Assembly: GCA_025757845.1 (NCBI GenBank)
Contig: CP107211.1
Coordinates: forward strand, 2,850,267-2,914,266
DNA from: Oscillospiraceae bacterium
GTDB taxonomy: Bacteria; Bacillota; Clostridia; Oscillospirales; Ruminococcaceae
DNA length: 64,000 bases
Direction of reading: 5' to 3'
The position numbers and the translations under genes were made by a program. Positions within the stretch are counted from its first letter, which is position 1. Each line of letters starts with the position of its first letter. The notes under the pieces are model-generated. The model did no database searches. It saw nothing but the letters and a program-made list of their open reading frames with translations, and was not told the DNA's origin. Positions 1 to 8,592 of this stretch are shown one piece after another.

Positions 1-406
1 TCTTATTCAGATAACGGTCAACAAGACGCTTTTTTTGTTTCTGATCTTCTGTGTCTTTTACGGTAAGATAGAGATAAACGCCATCGGAACGTATATCGTC
101 CTTTTTTCCTTGCTCTACCCGCAGACGCAGACTGCGCCCCAACACGGAAAAACTTTCCCCACTGACATAATGCCGGGGCTGCGGTGCGTACTGTCGGAAT
201 TCTCGAAATTGCTGCTGTGCCTCAGCAATGTAACGGCTGCGTCGTTTCACAAATTGTGTAACAACACTTTCCGAGACATCTTTCGGAGCAGAAACATAAA
301 CAGAGGCATCTGTCCGAATCCGAAGATTGATATTGCGTACGTTCTTTCGTTCTAGCTGATAGCAGATACAACCATGCTCCGTCTCAACCGCACAAATCTG
401 TATCAT
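1..406 (-). CDS. YgjP/DUF45-like metal-dependent hydrolase, C-terminal part outside window
   Basis: An ATG at 404-406 overlaps the hsdR stop codon as ATGA and opens a frame of about 135 codons that leaves the window without a stop. The product begins MIQICAVETEHG and continues CYQLERKNVRNINLRIR and VYVSAPKDVS, ending at the edge with KKRLVDRYLNK. This N-terminal pattern (a short beta-strand region, then RKxVRxxxLRI) is that of the YgjP/WLM-like zinc hydrolases, which are commonly encoded directly after type I hsdR genes. The HExxH zinc site expected in the C-terminal half is not visible, so catalytic competence cannot be judged. The overlap implies translational coupling to hsdR as the last known gene of the restriction operon. 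The family call is fairly sure; the biological role is not known. Confidence 0.72.
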   Translation of the reverse strand, partial: MIQICAVETEHGCICYQLERKNVRNINLRIRTDASVYVSAPKDVSESVVTQFVKRRSRYIAEAQQQFREFRQYAPQPRHYVSGESFSVLGRSLRLRVEQGKKDDIRSDGVYLYLTVKDTEDQKQKKRLVDRYLNK

Positions 407-3400
407 GCAAACCTCCGCAACGCAACTGTTTTAACATTTTCAATAATCATGTCAATCACATCAAAAGAAAGTACCAGGCCCCTTTCTTTTTGATAACGGT
501 AAAACAGATCATCAATATCCTGCGAGATTCGATCATGGATCGTCAGGTTATGGGTCCAGTCTACCTGGCTATGTTTTTCGATGATTGTCGTAATATCCAG
601 TGCCATCTCGGCGGCAAAGTCTGGCTCCACAGACAATTTTTCGTTGGAGAAAATCGCAGTCAGTACACCATAGAACGCCTGTGCATGGACATTGGCTCGG
701 ATGCGATCCGGGTATGCGATAGCGCTTTTTCCCGTGCGGTAATCCTCCAGAATATCCCGCATCTTGGCCAGATATTCCGCCTCCGTTATCGTCCGGGCTT
801 TATACAGCTCCAGCGCTTCCTTGATGCGCTTGGAAAAATTTTCATAGTATGCTGGGTTCTCCTGATACTTCGTATTGATACTCTTGGCGAGCCGTGTGCG
901 AATCGCATCAGCTTTGGCACGCAGTGAGCCTAACTCGTTTAATTCCTTTTCAAACGCATCTCTGTCCAGAATGTCTACCGGCTCGGTGATTCGCTTCAGA
1001 CCCTCTACTGAAAGGTGTACGTCCAGCAGGTTTTGCATCAGTGGTTCGTATTCCCGATTGTCAATTGAATCCCCATAACGAGGTTTCACACTGCGCCGTA
1101 CCGCAGAGAAAAAGCCAAATGCTTTGATATATTTTTCCCGCTCTTCCACTGCCAGCGCCTCATAGGTTTTTTCAGAATTCAGAACAAGATTCAAGGAGCG
1201 GCCAAAGTTACACAGCCGTTTGTAAAACTCTTCCCGCTTCGAATTATCCGCTAAGAAAACCTCTACCGCCTCTGCATCGGTTCCGGCAAGTGTCAGACCG
1301 GAAACAGCCGAAAACAGCTCCATCAGTGCAGAATAGTCGCTGCGTACCGTTCCAATCGCAGAGAGCACATCCACCACAACGCCTTTCAGGTCGTGCCCAT
1401 CAAAGTTTTCCAGCCCGGCACCACTGTAAAGTTCCATTGCCTCATCCAATTTTTTGATCAGGCCCCGGTAATCCACGATCATTCCATAGCTTTTGCCCTC
1501 GCACAGGCGGTTTGTGCGGGCAATGGCCTGAAGCAAACCGTGCTCCTTAAGTTCTTTGTCCAAGTAAAGCACTTGGCAGAGCGGCTCATCAAAGCCGGTA
1601 AGCCATTTGCTGCACACGATTACAAGATCCAATTCTCCGGCATGATACTGTGCCTTGATTGCTTCTTCATAATCATCGGCACTGCCATAGCGTTGCATCA
1701 TCCGATTCCAGTAGGCAACTACCTTGTCGTCTGCTCCTTCATCTGCATCATCCACGCTTTCGCGCAGATCCGGGGCCGAGATCACGACAGCGCAGTTCAG
1801 ATCGCCAAATTGCTCAAAGCATTCCAGATACCGAACGGCATCCCGCTTGTAATTGGTGGCGACCATTCCCTTGAAGCCTGTATTTTTATAGGTTCGGCAA
1901 AAGTCCTCGTTGATGTCCAAAGCGATCCGTTTGATGCGTGCATCCGTAGAGGTCAGTCGTCGGATGCTGCTCCATTTCCGGGCGAGATCATCCCTCTGTG
2001 ATTCCGTCAGACGTTTTGTTGTTTGCTGAAACCATAGGTCGATGTTCTTTTCGTCAACTTTCTGCTCCACAAAGCGACCTTCATAGATCAGTGGAACAAT
2101 TGCACCATCGGCTACACCGTCCTGAATCGTATACTTGTGAATCAGTCCGCCAAACTTTTTCAAGGTGTTCTTCTCGCTCTTCATCAAGGGCGTTCCTGTA
2201 AAACCGATATAGCAGGCGTTCGGAAAAACCGTCCGCATTTTATGTGACATTTTGCCGTAATTGGAGCGGTGGCTTTCGTCCACAAGAACAAAAATGTCCC
2301 GAGATTTGTTGCAACCGTCCAGTCGCTCGGCAGTGCTGAATTTGTTGATGATGCTGGTGACGATGTCCACCCGCTCATCCGTAACCAATCCCAGCAGATG
2401 CCGCCCGTTGGTAGCATGCGCAGGGCGAAGCCGCGTGTGTGCGAATGTCGCCGTGATTTGCTTATCCAACTCTTTTCGGTCGGTAACGATCACTACACGT
2501 GGATGGTCTGCCTGCAGCTCCAGCAGCAAATATTTCGCCACCATCACCATGGTCAGACTTTTTCCGCTGCCCTGTGTATGCCAGATCACACCGCCGCACC
2601 GATTTCCTTTTTCATCACGCTGTTTGACTGTGTGCAGAATTTCCTTTACCGCAAAATATTGCTGATATCGGCAGATCTTTTTCACATTGTAGTCAAACAG
2701 CACGAAATACTTTGTCAGTTCCAACAAACGGACCGGTGTAAACAGGGAAACAATATCTTTATCCTGCACCGTTGGTGTCCGATCCGGGATCAGCTGAGCC
2801 ATTTTCCGGTTCAGAAAATCTGCATCTTGCTCTTTCCAGATGCTCCAGAATTTTTTCGGCGTTCCCGTTGTTGCATAGCGCACCTCGTTTTTATTGGTCG
2901 TCATTACGATCTGTGCAAACGCATAAAGCTGGGGGATATAGTGAGGCTGCTGGTTACGGCAGGTTTGCTCAATGGCCTGTTCCACCGGGATATCCGGAGC
3001 CTTGCACTCAATCACCGCAAACGGAATTCCATTGACAAACAGCGCGATGTCCGGGCGGGCATCATGCTGTCCATCGGCGCTTTCCACCGCAAATTCTTCC
3101 GTGACATGGTAAAGGTTCTGCGTCGGGTCCTCCCAGTCAATGTACTTCAAGTTGAAGTTCAGCAGCCGCCCTTCGCCTACAGTTTCGGGATAGCTTTTGC
3201 CCAGCATAAGCGCATCATAGATTTTCTCGCTGGTGCGCACAAGACCGTCCGTCAGCGGTATTTCCAGATCATCCATGGCGTGCTCAATGTTGACTGCCGA
3301 AAATTCATTTTCCACACCGCCGTAGGTATAGCGGTTCAATTTTCGCAGCTGACCGCGCAGCACATCCCGCAACAGCACCCGGTAGCCACTTCCGCGCTGC

Positions 3401-3510
3401 TGACGGCATTCTTCCGGGGAGAGATATGTATACCCCATGGCCTGCAGCAGTTCCAGCGCAGGCTTTTTGCTGATGTTAACTTCGGAGTAAATGGATTTAT
3501 CGAGGTTCAT
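403..3510 (-). CDS. hsdR: Type I restriction enzyme, R (endonuclease/translocase) subunit
   Basis: The motor and nuclease subunit of a type I restriction-modification complex, 1035 aa, the usual size. An N-terminal PD-(D/E)xK nuclease is visible as RPDIALF (D154) followed by AVIECK (E168, K170). The superfamily-2 helicase core has Walker A GSGKS at about 314-318, DESH at 411-414 and the GFTGTPL motif. The C-terminal helical part resembles the region that docks on the methylase. The start is supported by GAAGGAGGTCACC directly before the ATG. It follows the 185-aa membrane protein by 12 bases and is in the same leftward operon as hsdM and hsdS. All key residues look intact, so an active enzyme is expected. 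Confidence 0.96.
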   Translation of the reverse strand: MNLDKSIYSEVNISKKPALELLQAMGYTYLSPEECRQQRGSGYRVLLRDVLRGQLRKLNRYTYGGVENEFSAVNIEHAMDDLEIPLTDGLVRTSEKIYDALMLGKSYPETVGEGRLLNFNLKYIDWEDPTQNLYHVTEEFAVESADGQHDARPDIALFVNGIPFAVIECKAPDIPVEQAIEQTCRNQQPHYIPQLYAFAQIVMTTNKNEVRYATTGTPKKFWSIWKEQDADFLNRKMAQLIPDRTPTVQDKDIVSLFTPVRLLELTKYFVLFDYNVKKICRYQQYFAVKEILHTVKQRDEKGNRCGGVIWHTQGSGKSLTMVMVAKYLLLELQADHPRVVIVTDRKELDKQITATFAHTRLRPAHATNGRHLLGLVTDERVDIVTSIINKFSTAERLDGCNKSRDIFVLVDESHRSNYGKMSHKMRTVFPNACYIGFTGTPLMKSEKNTLKKFGGLIHKYTIQDGVADGAIVPLIYEGRFVEQKVDEKNIDLWFQQTTKRLTESQRDDLARKWSSIRRLTSTDARIKRIALDINEDFCRTYKNTGFKGMVATNYKRDAVRYLECFEQFGDLNCAVVISAPDLRESVDDADEGADDKVVAYWNRMMQRYGSADDYEEAIKAQYHAGELDLVIVCSKWLTGFDEPLCQVLYLDKELKEHGLLQAIARTNRLCEGKSYGMIVDYRGLIKKLDEAMELYSGAGLENFDGHDLKGVVVDVLSAIGTVRSDYSALMELFSAVSGLTLAGTDAEAVEVFLADNSKREEFYKRLCNFGRSLNLVLNSEKTYEALAVEEREKYIKAFGFFSAVRRSVKPRYGDSIDNREYEPLMQNLLDVHLSVEGLKRITEPVDILDRDAFEKELNELGSLRAKADAIRTRLAKSINTKYQENPAYYENFSKRIKEALELYKARTITEAEYLAKMRDILEDYRTGKSAIAYPDRIRANVHAQAFYGVLTAIFSNEKLSVEPDFAAEMALDITTIIEKHSQVDWTHNLTIHDRISQDIDDLFYRYQKERGLVLSFDVIDMIIENVKTVALRRFA

Positions 3511-3521
3511 GGTGACCTCCT

Positions 3522-4079
3522 TCAGATTTTAAATTTGCTATTCAATCCCAATTCATCAACAAGTGCGTTAATTGAAGCTTCAGTTTTAATTCGTATTTTT
3601 TCATAATCTTTGATTTTGATTCGAAACCACGAAGTTGCAGGAATCACTTCTGATGTCAGATCAAATTTCAATTGCGTAATTAGGAGCGCATATGCAGCCA
3701 GTGGACGTGTTCCATCATCCACTCCCGCCTGTGACGATTGGCGTTCTTTTTCATACGCACATTCCTGAACAACAATTGCTAGTTTTACGGCGTCGACACT
3801 GCCATAAGCAATAATTTTAGATAATATTTTTTCATGTGCATCTATAGATTGCTTCGTGATAGTTCTGCTTTTGTTGTGAAGCAACTCATTCATAAATTGA
3901 CACACATCGTACGGAAGCGTTTCCATAAGCTCGGTAGTGTGCATCACCTTGTCTTTCTTCAATTCATCCTGCACACTCTTTTTATTCATGAAATAAGTAA
4001 CAATAAAGCCAATGATTGTAATTGATACTGTGATAATCGTATCAAAATGCTGCTTTACAAATTCTAAAATTCCTTGCAT
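3522..4079 (-). CDS. Membrane-anchored protein of unknown function inside the restriction operon
   Basis: A 185-aa protein beginning MQGILEFVKQHFDT, with one transmembrane segment at about residues 12-30 (TIITVSITIIGFIVTYF) followed by a soluble, charged, mostly helical domain. The ATG at 4079 is chosen because GGAGGTGC lies just upstream; an in-frame TTG 18 bases earlier sits inside that ribosome binding site. The stop of the preceding 57-aa gene and this start are separated by one base (TAAAATG), so the two are almost certainly co-translated. It lies between hsdS and hsdR, an unusual place for an unrelated gene. I recognise no catalytic motif. The position suggests an accessory defence function such as membrane effector, sensor or regulator, but that is inference. 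Confidence 0.75.
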   Translation of the reverse strand: MQGILEFVKQHFDTIITVSITIIGFIVTYFMNKKSVQDELKKDKVMHTTELMETLPYDVCQFMNELLHNKSRTITKQSIDAHEKILSKIIAYGSVDAVKLAIVVQECAYEKERQSSQAGVDDGTRPLAAYALLITQLKFDLTSEVIPATSWFRIKIKDYEKIRIKTEASINALVDELGLNSKFKI

Positions 4080-4080
4080 T

Positions 4081-4254
4081 TTAGCACCTCCAAACAATTA
4101 ACAGTGCCTCTATAGACGACATCAACTCAATCGGATTCCTTGCCTGCTCAATTGTTGCCTTTATAATTTCTTTTTGTATTTCTGTAAGGGGACGATTTGT
4201 TCGGTCAACAATTTGCTTGCATAATTCTTTGTATGTTTTTTCCTCTAATGTCAT
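4081..4254 (-). CDS. 57-aa protein of unknown function
   Basis: Read directly from the minus strand. The ATG at 4254 overlaps the hsdS stop codon as ATGA and the frame ends with TAA at 4081-4083. The product begins MTLEEKTYKELCKQIVD and ends EALLIVWRC; it is predicted to be helical and charged with no transmembrane segment. Its last codons contain the GGAGG ribosome binding site of the 185-aa membrane protein, so the pair behaves like a two-gene unit inserted between hsdS and hsdR. Such coupling is common for small partner proteins (antidote, adaptor or regulator of the next product). No family is recognised. That it is a gene is supported by the overlap on one side and the TAAAATG junction on the other. 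Confidence 0.6.
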   Translation of the reverse strand: MTLEEKTYKELCKQIVDRTNRPLTEIQKEIIKATIEQARNPIELMSSIEALLIVWRC

Positions 4255-5390
4255 ATTCGCACGCTCACTTTCCCGGTCAGCAGCAACTGCATCAATGCTT
4301 TTTTCTTTTGCTTCTCGGCCTCAATAGACTTTTGGAGCAGGTCGATTTCATGGTCGGCGGTGCTTAAGAGTTCAACAAGAAAATTTTGTTCAATTTTTGA
4401 CTCTGGAATTAACATTTTGGCGTTCATGATCGCCTTTTTATCGCCACGAGGCATTTTGCTTCCTTTAGCGGTAGTCATTACATAAAAAAAGAAGTTATCG
4501 TTCGCAATTAAATAATATAGAAATTCGCTAGAAATACCGATGGGTCTAAAAACAAGGACATCTGTGCTACATAAGCCGTCTTTGTTTGCCCTCCAAACTT
4601 TTTTTAGGTAGGGACGGATATTTCCAACTAAAATATCTCCTGCATTAAAGCCAACTCCAGAGATTTCGATGTTTGATTCATCAAATAAAGCCTTTCCGCT
4701 TAAGTTTGGACTAATGTTTTCGGTACTGACATAATTAAATTTCTGACCATCGACATGCTTCTTTATCAGGCGAGATATGTCACTGAGATGAATGGATTTG
4801 AATGATTTCTCTTTGTTTTTGGGCATAATCAGTTGCTGCATCAGATATTTTTTCTGCTGCTGTTTTTGAGCAAGGAGCTTTTCTTTCAGTTCGATCACTT
4901 TGTCCTGTGTGGAGAGGATGGCAGCAATCTTTTGCTGCTCGGGAAGGGTAGGTAGCTGACAAGTGATGGGCGTAAACGAATCCCAATACAAGCGAAGCCG
5001 AAAATCGGTGACACCGTAAGACTGTCGATGGATTGCATGGATCATTCGGGGCGTTTTCATGCAGTAGTCCATGTACTCCGGCCATATTTTTCCATTAGGT
5101 TTTGCCACGATATACGCTGGACTTACAAGACCATCCGACCTTACAACGCCAATGGCTCCTTGCCATGCACGCATCATGTTGAAAACAAGATCCCCCTTGC
5201 GAGCAGTCTTATACTGAGTTTTATCGGCGATTCGTTTTACCTTTTTTCCAAGCTTGTCTTCGTCCAGTTCACCTTCAGAAACTCCTGCGTGAATGGAAAC
5301 CGTTAAAATTGGAAGCGACGGGTCGCCCTTTTCTTTTCGTTCCGTGTAAAGTTCACCGAGCGAGTAAGTGTGTATCATAGGGTATTGCAT
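4251..5390 (-). CDS. hsdS: Type I restriction enzyme, S (specificity) subunit
   Basis: A 379-aa DNA-recognition subunit with the normal two-half layout: target recognition domain 1 at about residues 1-150, a conserved helix after LPTLPEQQKIAAILST (about 145-192), domain 2 at about 193-330, and a second helix (STADHEIDLLQKSIEAEKQKKKAL segment) to the C terminus. The repeat of the PxxxEQxxIxxxL and K-rich helix pattern at the end of each half is the family signature. It lies downstream of hsdM but separated from it by the dCTP-deaminase-like gene. The ribosome binding site is TGGAG before the ATG. The recognition sequence cannot be read from the protein. It should act with HsdM and HsdR of this operon. 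Confidence 0.94.
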   Translation of the reverse strand: MQYPMIHTYSLGELYTERKEKGDPSLPILTVSIHAGVSEGELDEDKLGKKVKRIADKTQYKTARKGDLVFNMMRAWQGAIGVVRSDGLVSPAYIVAKPNGKIWPEYMDYCMKTPRMIHAIHRQSYGVTDFRLRLYWDSFTPITCQLPTLPEQQKIAAILSTQDKVIELKEKLLAQKQQQKKYLMQQLIMPKNKEKSFKSIHLSDISRLIKKHVDGQKFNYVSTENISPNLSGKALFDESNIEISGVGFNAGDILVGNIRPYLKKVWRANKDGLCSTDVLVFRPIGISSEFLYYLIANDNFFFYVMTTAKGSKMPRGDKKAIMNAKMLIPESKIEQNFLVELLSTADHEIDLLQKSIEAEKQKKKALMQLLLTGKVSVRI

Positions 5391-5418
5391 ATTACTCCAT
5401 TTTTATTGTTATGTGTTT

Positions 5419-6324
5419 TCATTCTTTAGGCTTAATCTGTTTTATGAGCCACATAATAAACGGTACAATTATTCCAGTGATCATAATTGTCCAATACCGC
5501 TCAACCCAAATATCGTTGTGCGTTTTTGATTTGATTGTATACGCCACAACTGCGCCTAAAGTGATAAATATTAAAAGAACCACAACAATTAAAATGTTAC
5601 TTCTTGTAAAAAATCTTCTGTATTTTTGTGCCTTTTCTTTTTTGAGTTTTCCTTCAAACAGTTTGAAACTATTTTCGCCTGTCATTTTTTCACGAATGCC
5701 ATCTTCGGTTTGCTTCCAATCTGCTGTTAGAAATTCTCTGGTTTGAGCATCAATATGGATTCCAAGTTCCGACAGCTTATCCACATGACCGGACATATTC
5801 GTGTTTTTCTTTATTGCTGCTGGAGTATCCAAATAATGAAACACGATGGAAACAAAGGTCTCACCAACTGGCAGAACAACAAGATGGTCTGTCAAATTAT
5901 GCAGAGAAATCATTAGATGCCCGCAATAACACGGTCCTAGCATTGTTCCGATATCACCAATGCCTTGTGCAACAATGCCAACTTTCGAGTGCAAGGTTCC
6001 TCCAATCCGGTTACTTACACCGATGACTTCCTGAGTTTCAACAATCGTTGTTGTATTCGGCAACAAAATCAAGTACTGTCGTTTTCCGATAGACCTAATA
6101 GCGCTATCCCCACAAGATAGAACAATTCTAGTCGAAGGAGCGCTCTCAGGTGTTGCAAGAGAAAAGTAACCTGGCTTGGAACGAATGATCGTTCCATTGC
6201 CCAATGTCCATGCGTTACTGCTTACAGAAAAATTTATAGAATTTTCCTTGATGTTTTTTTCTTTAAAAGGGTAGATGCTGATACCCCGTCCCAGTTCTTT
6301 CTCAAAATCCCGCTTACTTAACAT
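5419..6324 (-). CDS. dCTP deaminase/dUTPase-fold protein with C-terminal membrane anchor
   Basis: A 301-aa protein. Residues 1-170 match the dCTP-deaminase/dUTPase trimer fold. The N terminus LSKRDFEKELGRGISIYPF parallels the Dcd start, and the core runs RIGGTLHSKVGIVAQ, GTMLGPCYCGHLMISLHN and LPVGETFVSIVFHYL (about 106-164). The usual RSSLAR signature and the catalytic Glu of the LEFxN strand are replaced (GTLHSK, ISLHN), so deamination may be lost. A linker leads to two transmembrane helices at about 243-263 and 278-295. It sits between hsdM (12 bases away) and hsdS in one operon, with GGGAG before its ATG. dCTP deaminases and dNTP-depleting enzymes are established phage-defence effectors; here the likely role is nucleotide sensing or depletion at the membrane, which is inference. 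The fold call is fairly sure, the activity is not. Confidence 0.75.
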   Translation of the reverse strand: MLSKRDFEKELGRGISIYPFKEKNIKENSINFSVSSNAWTLGNGTIIRSKPGYFSLATPESAPSTRIVLSCGDSAIRSIGKRQYLILLPNTTTIVETQEVIGVSNRIGGTLHSKVGIVAQGIGDIGTMLGPCYCGHLMISLHNLTDHLVVLPVGETFVSIVFHYLDTPAAIKKNTNMSGHVDKLSELGIHIDAQTREFLTADWKQTEDGIREKMTGENSFKLFEGKLKKEKAQKYRRFFTRSNILIVVVLLIFITLGAVVAYTIKSKTHNDIWVERYWTIMITGIIVPFIMWLIKQIKPKE

Positions 6325-6336
6325 ATATTTTCTCCC

Positions 6337-7884
6337 TTACAACCCCAGCTCATCCAAATACTTTTTCATCTGCTTCTGTACCTGTGCCAGCTCAGCTTCG
6401 ATATCCGCAATATTTTTCTTCACCGCCTGAATATCCACCGACGCTTCCTCTTCAAAAGTATCCACATAGCGGGGAATGTTCAGATTGTAGTCGTTCTCCC
6501 GAATTTCATCCAGCGTCGCACGATAGCTGTATTTCGGTGTGGTTTCACGCTTTTTATAGGCATCCACAATTTTCTGGATGTCCGTGTCCCGCAGAAGGTT
6601 CTGATTTTTGCCTTTCTCGAAGTTGCCCTCTGCAGAAGCGTCGATGAACAGAACATTATCGACACCTCGGCTAATGCGATCCTTGCGGAACACCAGAATG
6701 CAGGCAGGAATACCCGTGCCATAAAACAGGTTGGCAGGCAGACCAATCACAGCATCCAGAAGGTTGTGTTCAACAATCTGGCGGCGAATTTTGCCCTCGC
6801 TCGCACCGCGGAACAATACACCGTGGGGCAGCACAACAGCCATTCGGCCATGGCTGCGGTCAAGGCTGTTGAGCATGTGCAGAACAAAAGCATAATCACC
6901 CTTGGAAGATGGCGGAACGCCCCAATCAAAGCGCCCCCATGGGTCCAGAGAAGCGTTCATTTTTTCCGGCTTTTTTCCCTTGGCATCCAGAACCGCATTG
7001 GAAAGAAAGCCGCTGTCCCATTTATCCAAACTGAATGGCGGGTTTGCTACAATGCACTGGAACAACATCAGATTATCGTTTTCGATGTTCTGCGGATTGC
7101 TCAGGGTATCGCCCTGCCAGATGCGGGCATCGTCTACCTCGTGCAGGAACATATTCATCTTGCACAGAGCCCATGTCTGTGCGTTTAATTCCTGACCGTA
7201 AACTGCCACTTTTCCGTCCGGCACGCGCTTGCACGCCTTGAGCAGGAGACCACCGCTGCCGCAGGTCGGGTCATAGATACGGTCATTTTCCTGCGGATCC
7301 ACCAATGCCGCTGCCAGCTCGGAGACCTTGCTCGGAGTAAAGAACTCTCCGCCCTTCTTGCCGGCGTCCGAAGCGAAGTTGCCAATCATATATTCGTAGG
7401 CGTCACCGATGATGTCAGAGCCATCCAGTGCGGAAGAACGCAGGTCAAGTCCGTGGAAGTCTTCCAGCAGGTTGCAGAGGGTCGCATTTTTTGCCTTGAT
7501 GTCTGTACCAAAGTCCACATTGGAGTTGAAATCGATGGAGCGAAACACGTTCCGAAGCTTGCTGCTGTTATGATCTTCAATAGAAGCCAGTGCCGTGTTG
7601 ATCTTCAACCCGATTTCGGAATCATGGCGATTTTTATAAAGGTACCCAAACGTAGATGTATCGTCCAGCTTAAAGCGCTCCCGGCTCATGGCACGCTCTA
7701 CACGGCGTTCATCACCGTCGTATTGCTCCCGGTATTGCTCTCGCTTTTCCTCCGAAACGTCGCTCAGATATTTTACGAACAGCATGGAAAGAATGTAGTC
7801 CTTGTAACGCGAACTGTCAATTTTACCGCGAAAGCTGTCGCAGGCGTTCCAAAGAACGCGTTCGATTTCCGATTTTGTCGTCAT
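6337..7884 (-). CDS. hsdM: Type I restriction enzyme, M (adenine methyltransferase) subunit
   Basis: A 515-aa N6-adenine methyltransferase that modifies the host site and forms the core of the complex. An N-terminal HsdM helical domain (SEIERVLWNACDSFRGK..., about 1-150) is followed by the methylase: GGEFFTP at about 178-184, SAM-binding DPTCGSGG at about 205-212 and catalytic NPPF at about 281-284. All key residues are present and the length is typical. GGAAAGGATAACGACT before the ATG supports the start. It is preceded by a half-length HsdS five bases upstream and followed by the dCTP-deaminase-fold gene. It is expected to be active with the 379-aa HsdS. Confidence 0.97.
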   Translation of the reverse strand: MTTKSEIERVLWNACDSFRGKIDSSRYKDYILSMLFVKYLSDVSEEKREQYREQYDGDERRVERAMSRERFKLDDTSTFGYLYKNRHDSEIGLKINTALASIEDHNSSKLRNVFRSIDFNSNVDFGTDIKAKNATLCNLLEDFHGLDLRSSALDGSDIIGDAYEYMIGNFASDAGKKGGEFFTPSKVSELAAALVDPQENDRIYDPTCGSGGLLLKACKRVPDGKVAVYGQELNAQTWALCKMNMFLHEVDDARIWQGDTLSNPQNIENDNLMLFQCIVANPPFSLDKWDSGFLSNAVLDAKGKKPEKMNASLDPWGRFDWGVPPSSKGDYAFVLHMLNSLDRSHGRMAVVLPHGVLFRGASEGKIRRQIVEHNLLDAVIGLPANLFYGTGIPACILVFRKDRISRGVDNVLFIDASAEGNFEKGKNQNLLRDTDIQKIVDAYKKRETTPKYSYRATLDEIRENDYNLNIPRYVDTFEEEASVDIQAVKKNIADIEAELAQVQKQMKKYLDELGL

Positions 7885-7889
7885 AGTCG

Positions 7890-8477
7890 TTATCCTTTCC
7901 TCTGTGCGTGATTCATTTGTTCCAGCATCGCCTCATAGCAGCTTCGCTTTTCAACTTCCAACTTACGCAGAAGGCGTAGTTCCTGCTGTGCTAGCAAGCG
8001 AAGCGCTTCCATCTGGCGTTGTATTTCCGGCGATGGCAGCTGAAGCTCCAAGCGGCAAAAATACCTTGCGTTTACGGAGCTGATCATACTTTTGGTGGTA
8101 TTTTGATAGATCTGCCTTTTTGCCTTTGGCGTGTTCAGATACCAATAAAGATATCCCGGCATAAGCTCTGTTCCCCGAATGCGAATTACCACAAAATTCG
8201 ACGTGATCACCAAGTTACGTGTGGTGTCGTCAATCAAAACTGCTGTGTAGGGGGCAGTCAAGCGCACTACAATGTCATTTGGCTGCGTCAGATAGTCCAT
8301 GGACAATGGTTCTTTCGCAAAGTACGGCTCCAATTCAGCAGGATCAATCTCACCTTCCGTTTTTACCGCCCGTAGACTAAGTTGGTGGTATCGTATCGCC
8401 TGCGGGGAGTCAGCTCTTGCCTGTTTTCGAGAAAGGACAAGTCCGCTACGGATATCTGCAATTTCTCCAAGATTCAT
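7890..8477 (-). CDS. Half-length type I specificity subunit-like protein, one recognition domain
   Basis: A 195-aa protein with a single target-recognition-type domain. It starts MNLGEIADIRSGLVLSRKQ, has the VRLTAPYTAVLI and YLYWYLNTPKAKRQI motifs of HsdS domains, and ends with LPSPEIQRQMEAL plus a Lys/Arg/Leu-rich helix like the conserved regions of HsdS. Normal HsdS proteins carry two such units. Half-size subunits can pair to build a full specificity subunit with a symmetric target, or can be remnants. It is the first gene of the operon, with GAGGTG five bases before the ATG, and is followed closely by hsdM. Its sequence is not a close copy of either half of the full HsdS, so it may give a second specificity; that is inference. 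Confidence 0.8.
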   Translation of the reverse strand: MNLGEIADIRSGLVLSRKQARADSPQAIRYHQLSLRAVKTEGEIDPAELEPYFAKEPLSMDYLTQPNDIVVRLTAPYTAVLIDDTTRNLVITSNFVVIRIRGTELMPGYLYWYLNTPKAKRQIYQNTTKSMISSVNARYFCRLELQLPSPEIQRQMEALRLLAQQELRLLRKLEVEKRSCYEAMLEQMNHAQRKG

Positions 8478-8562
8478 TTCACACCTCGGTTGTCACGTGT
8501 AATAAAGAACAAAAACTTTTGAAAAAGAAAGCCAGAGCGGATTTCACTCTGTCACTGAGTTA

Positions 8563-8592
8563 AGTATACTCTGCTTTGATTATCAATGTCAA
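8563..8592 (-). promoter_or_regulatory. Promoter of the restriction-modification operon
   Basis: On the minus strand TTGACA (8587-8592) and TATACT (8563-8568) are 18 bases apart, close to sigma-A consensus. Transcription would start near 8556 and give a leader of about 80 bases before the half-HsdS gene. No other good promoter is visible down to the left edge, so the whole operon probably depends on it. It overlaps the start of the rightward recombinase remnant. Confidence 0.8.

Noticed and set aside
4079..4097. TTG start six codons upstream for the 185-aa membrane protein
   Set aside because: It would place the ribosome binding site inside the coding sequence; the ATG at 4079 has GGAGG at the right distance.
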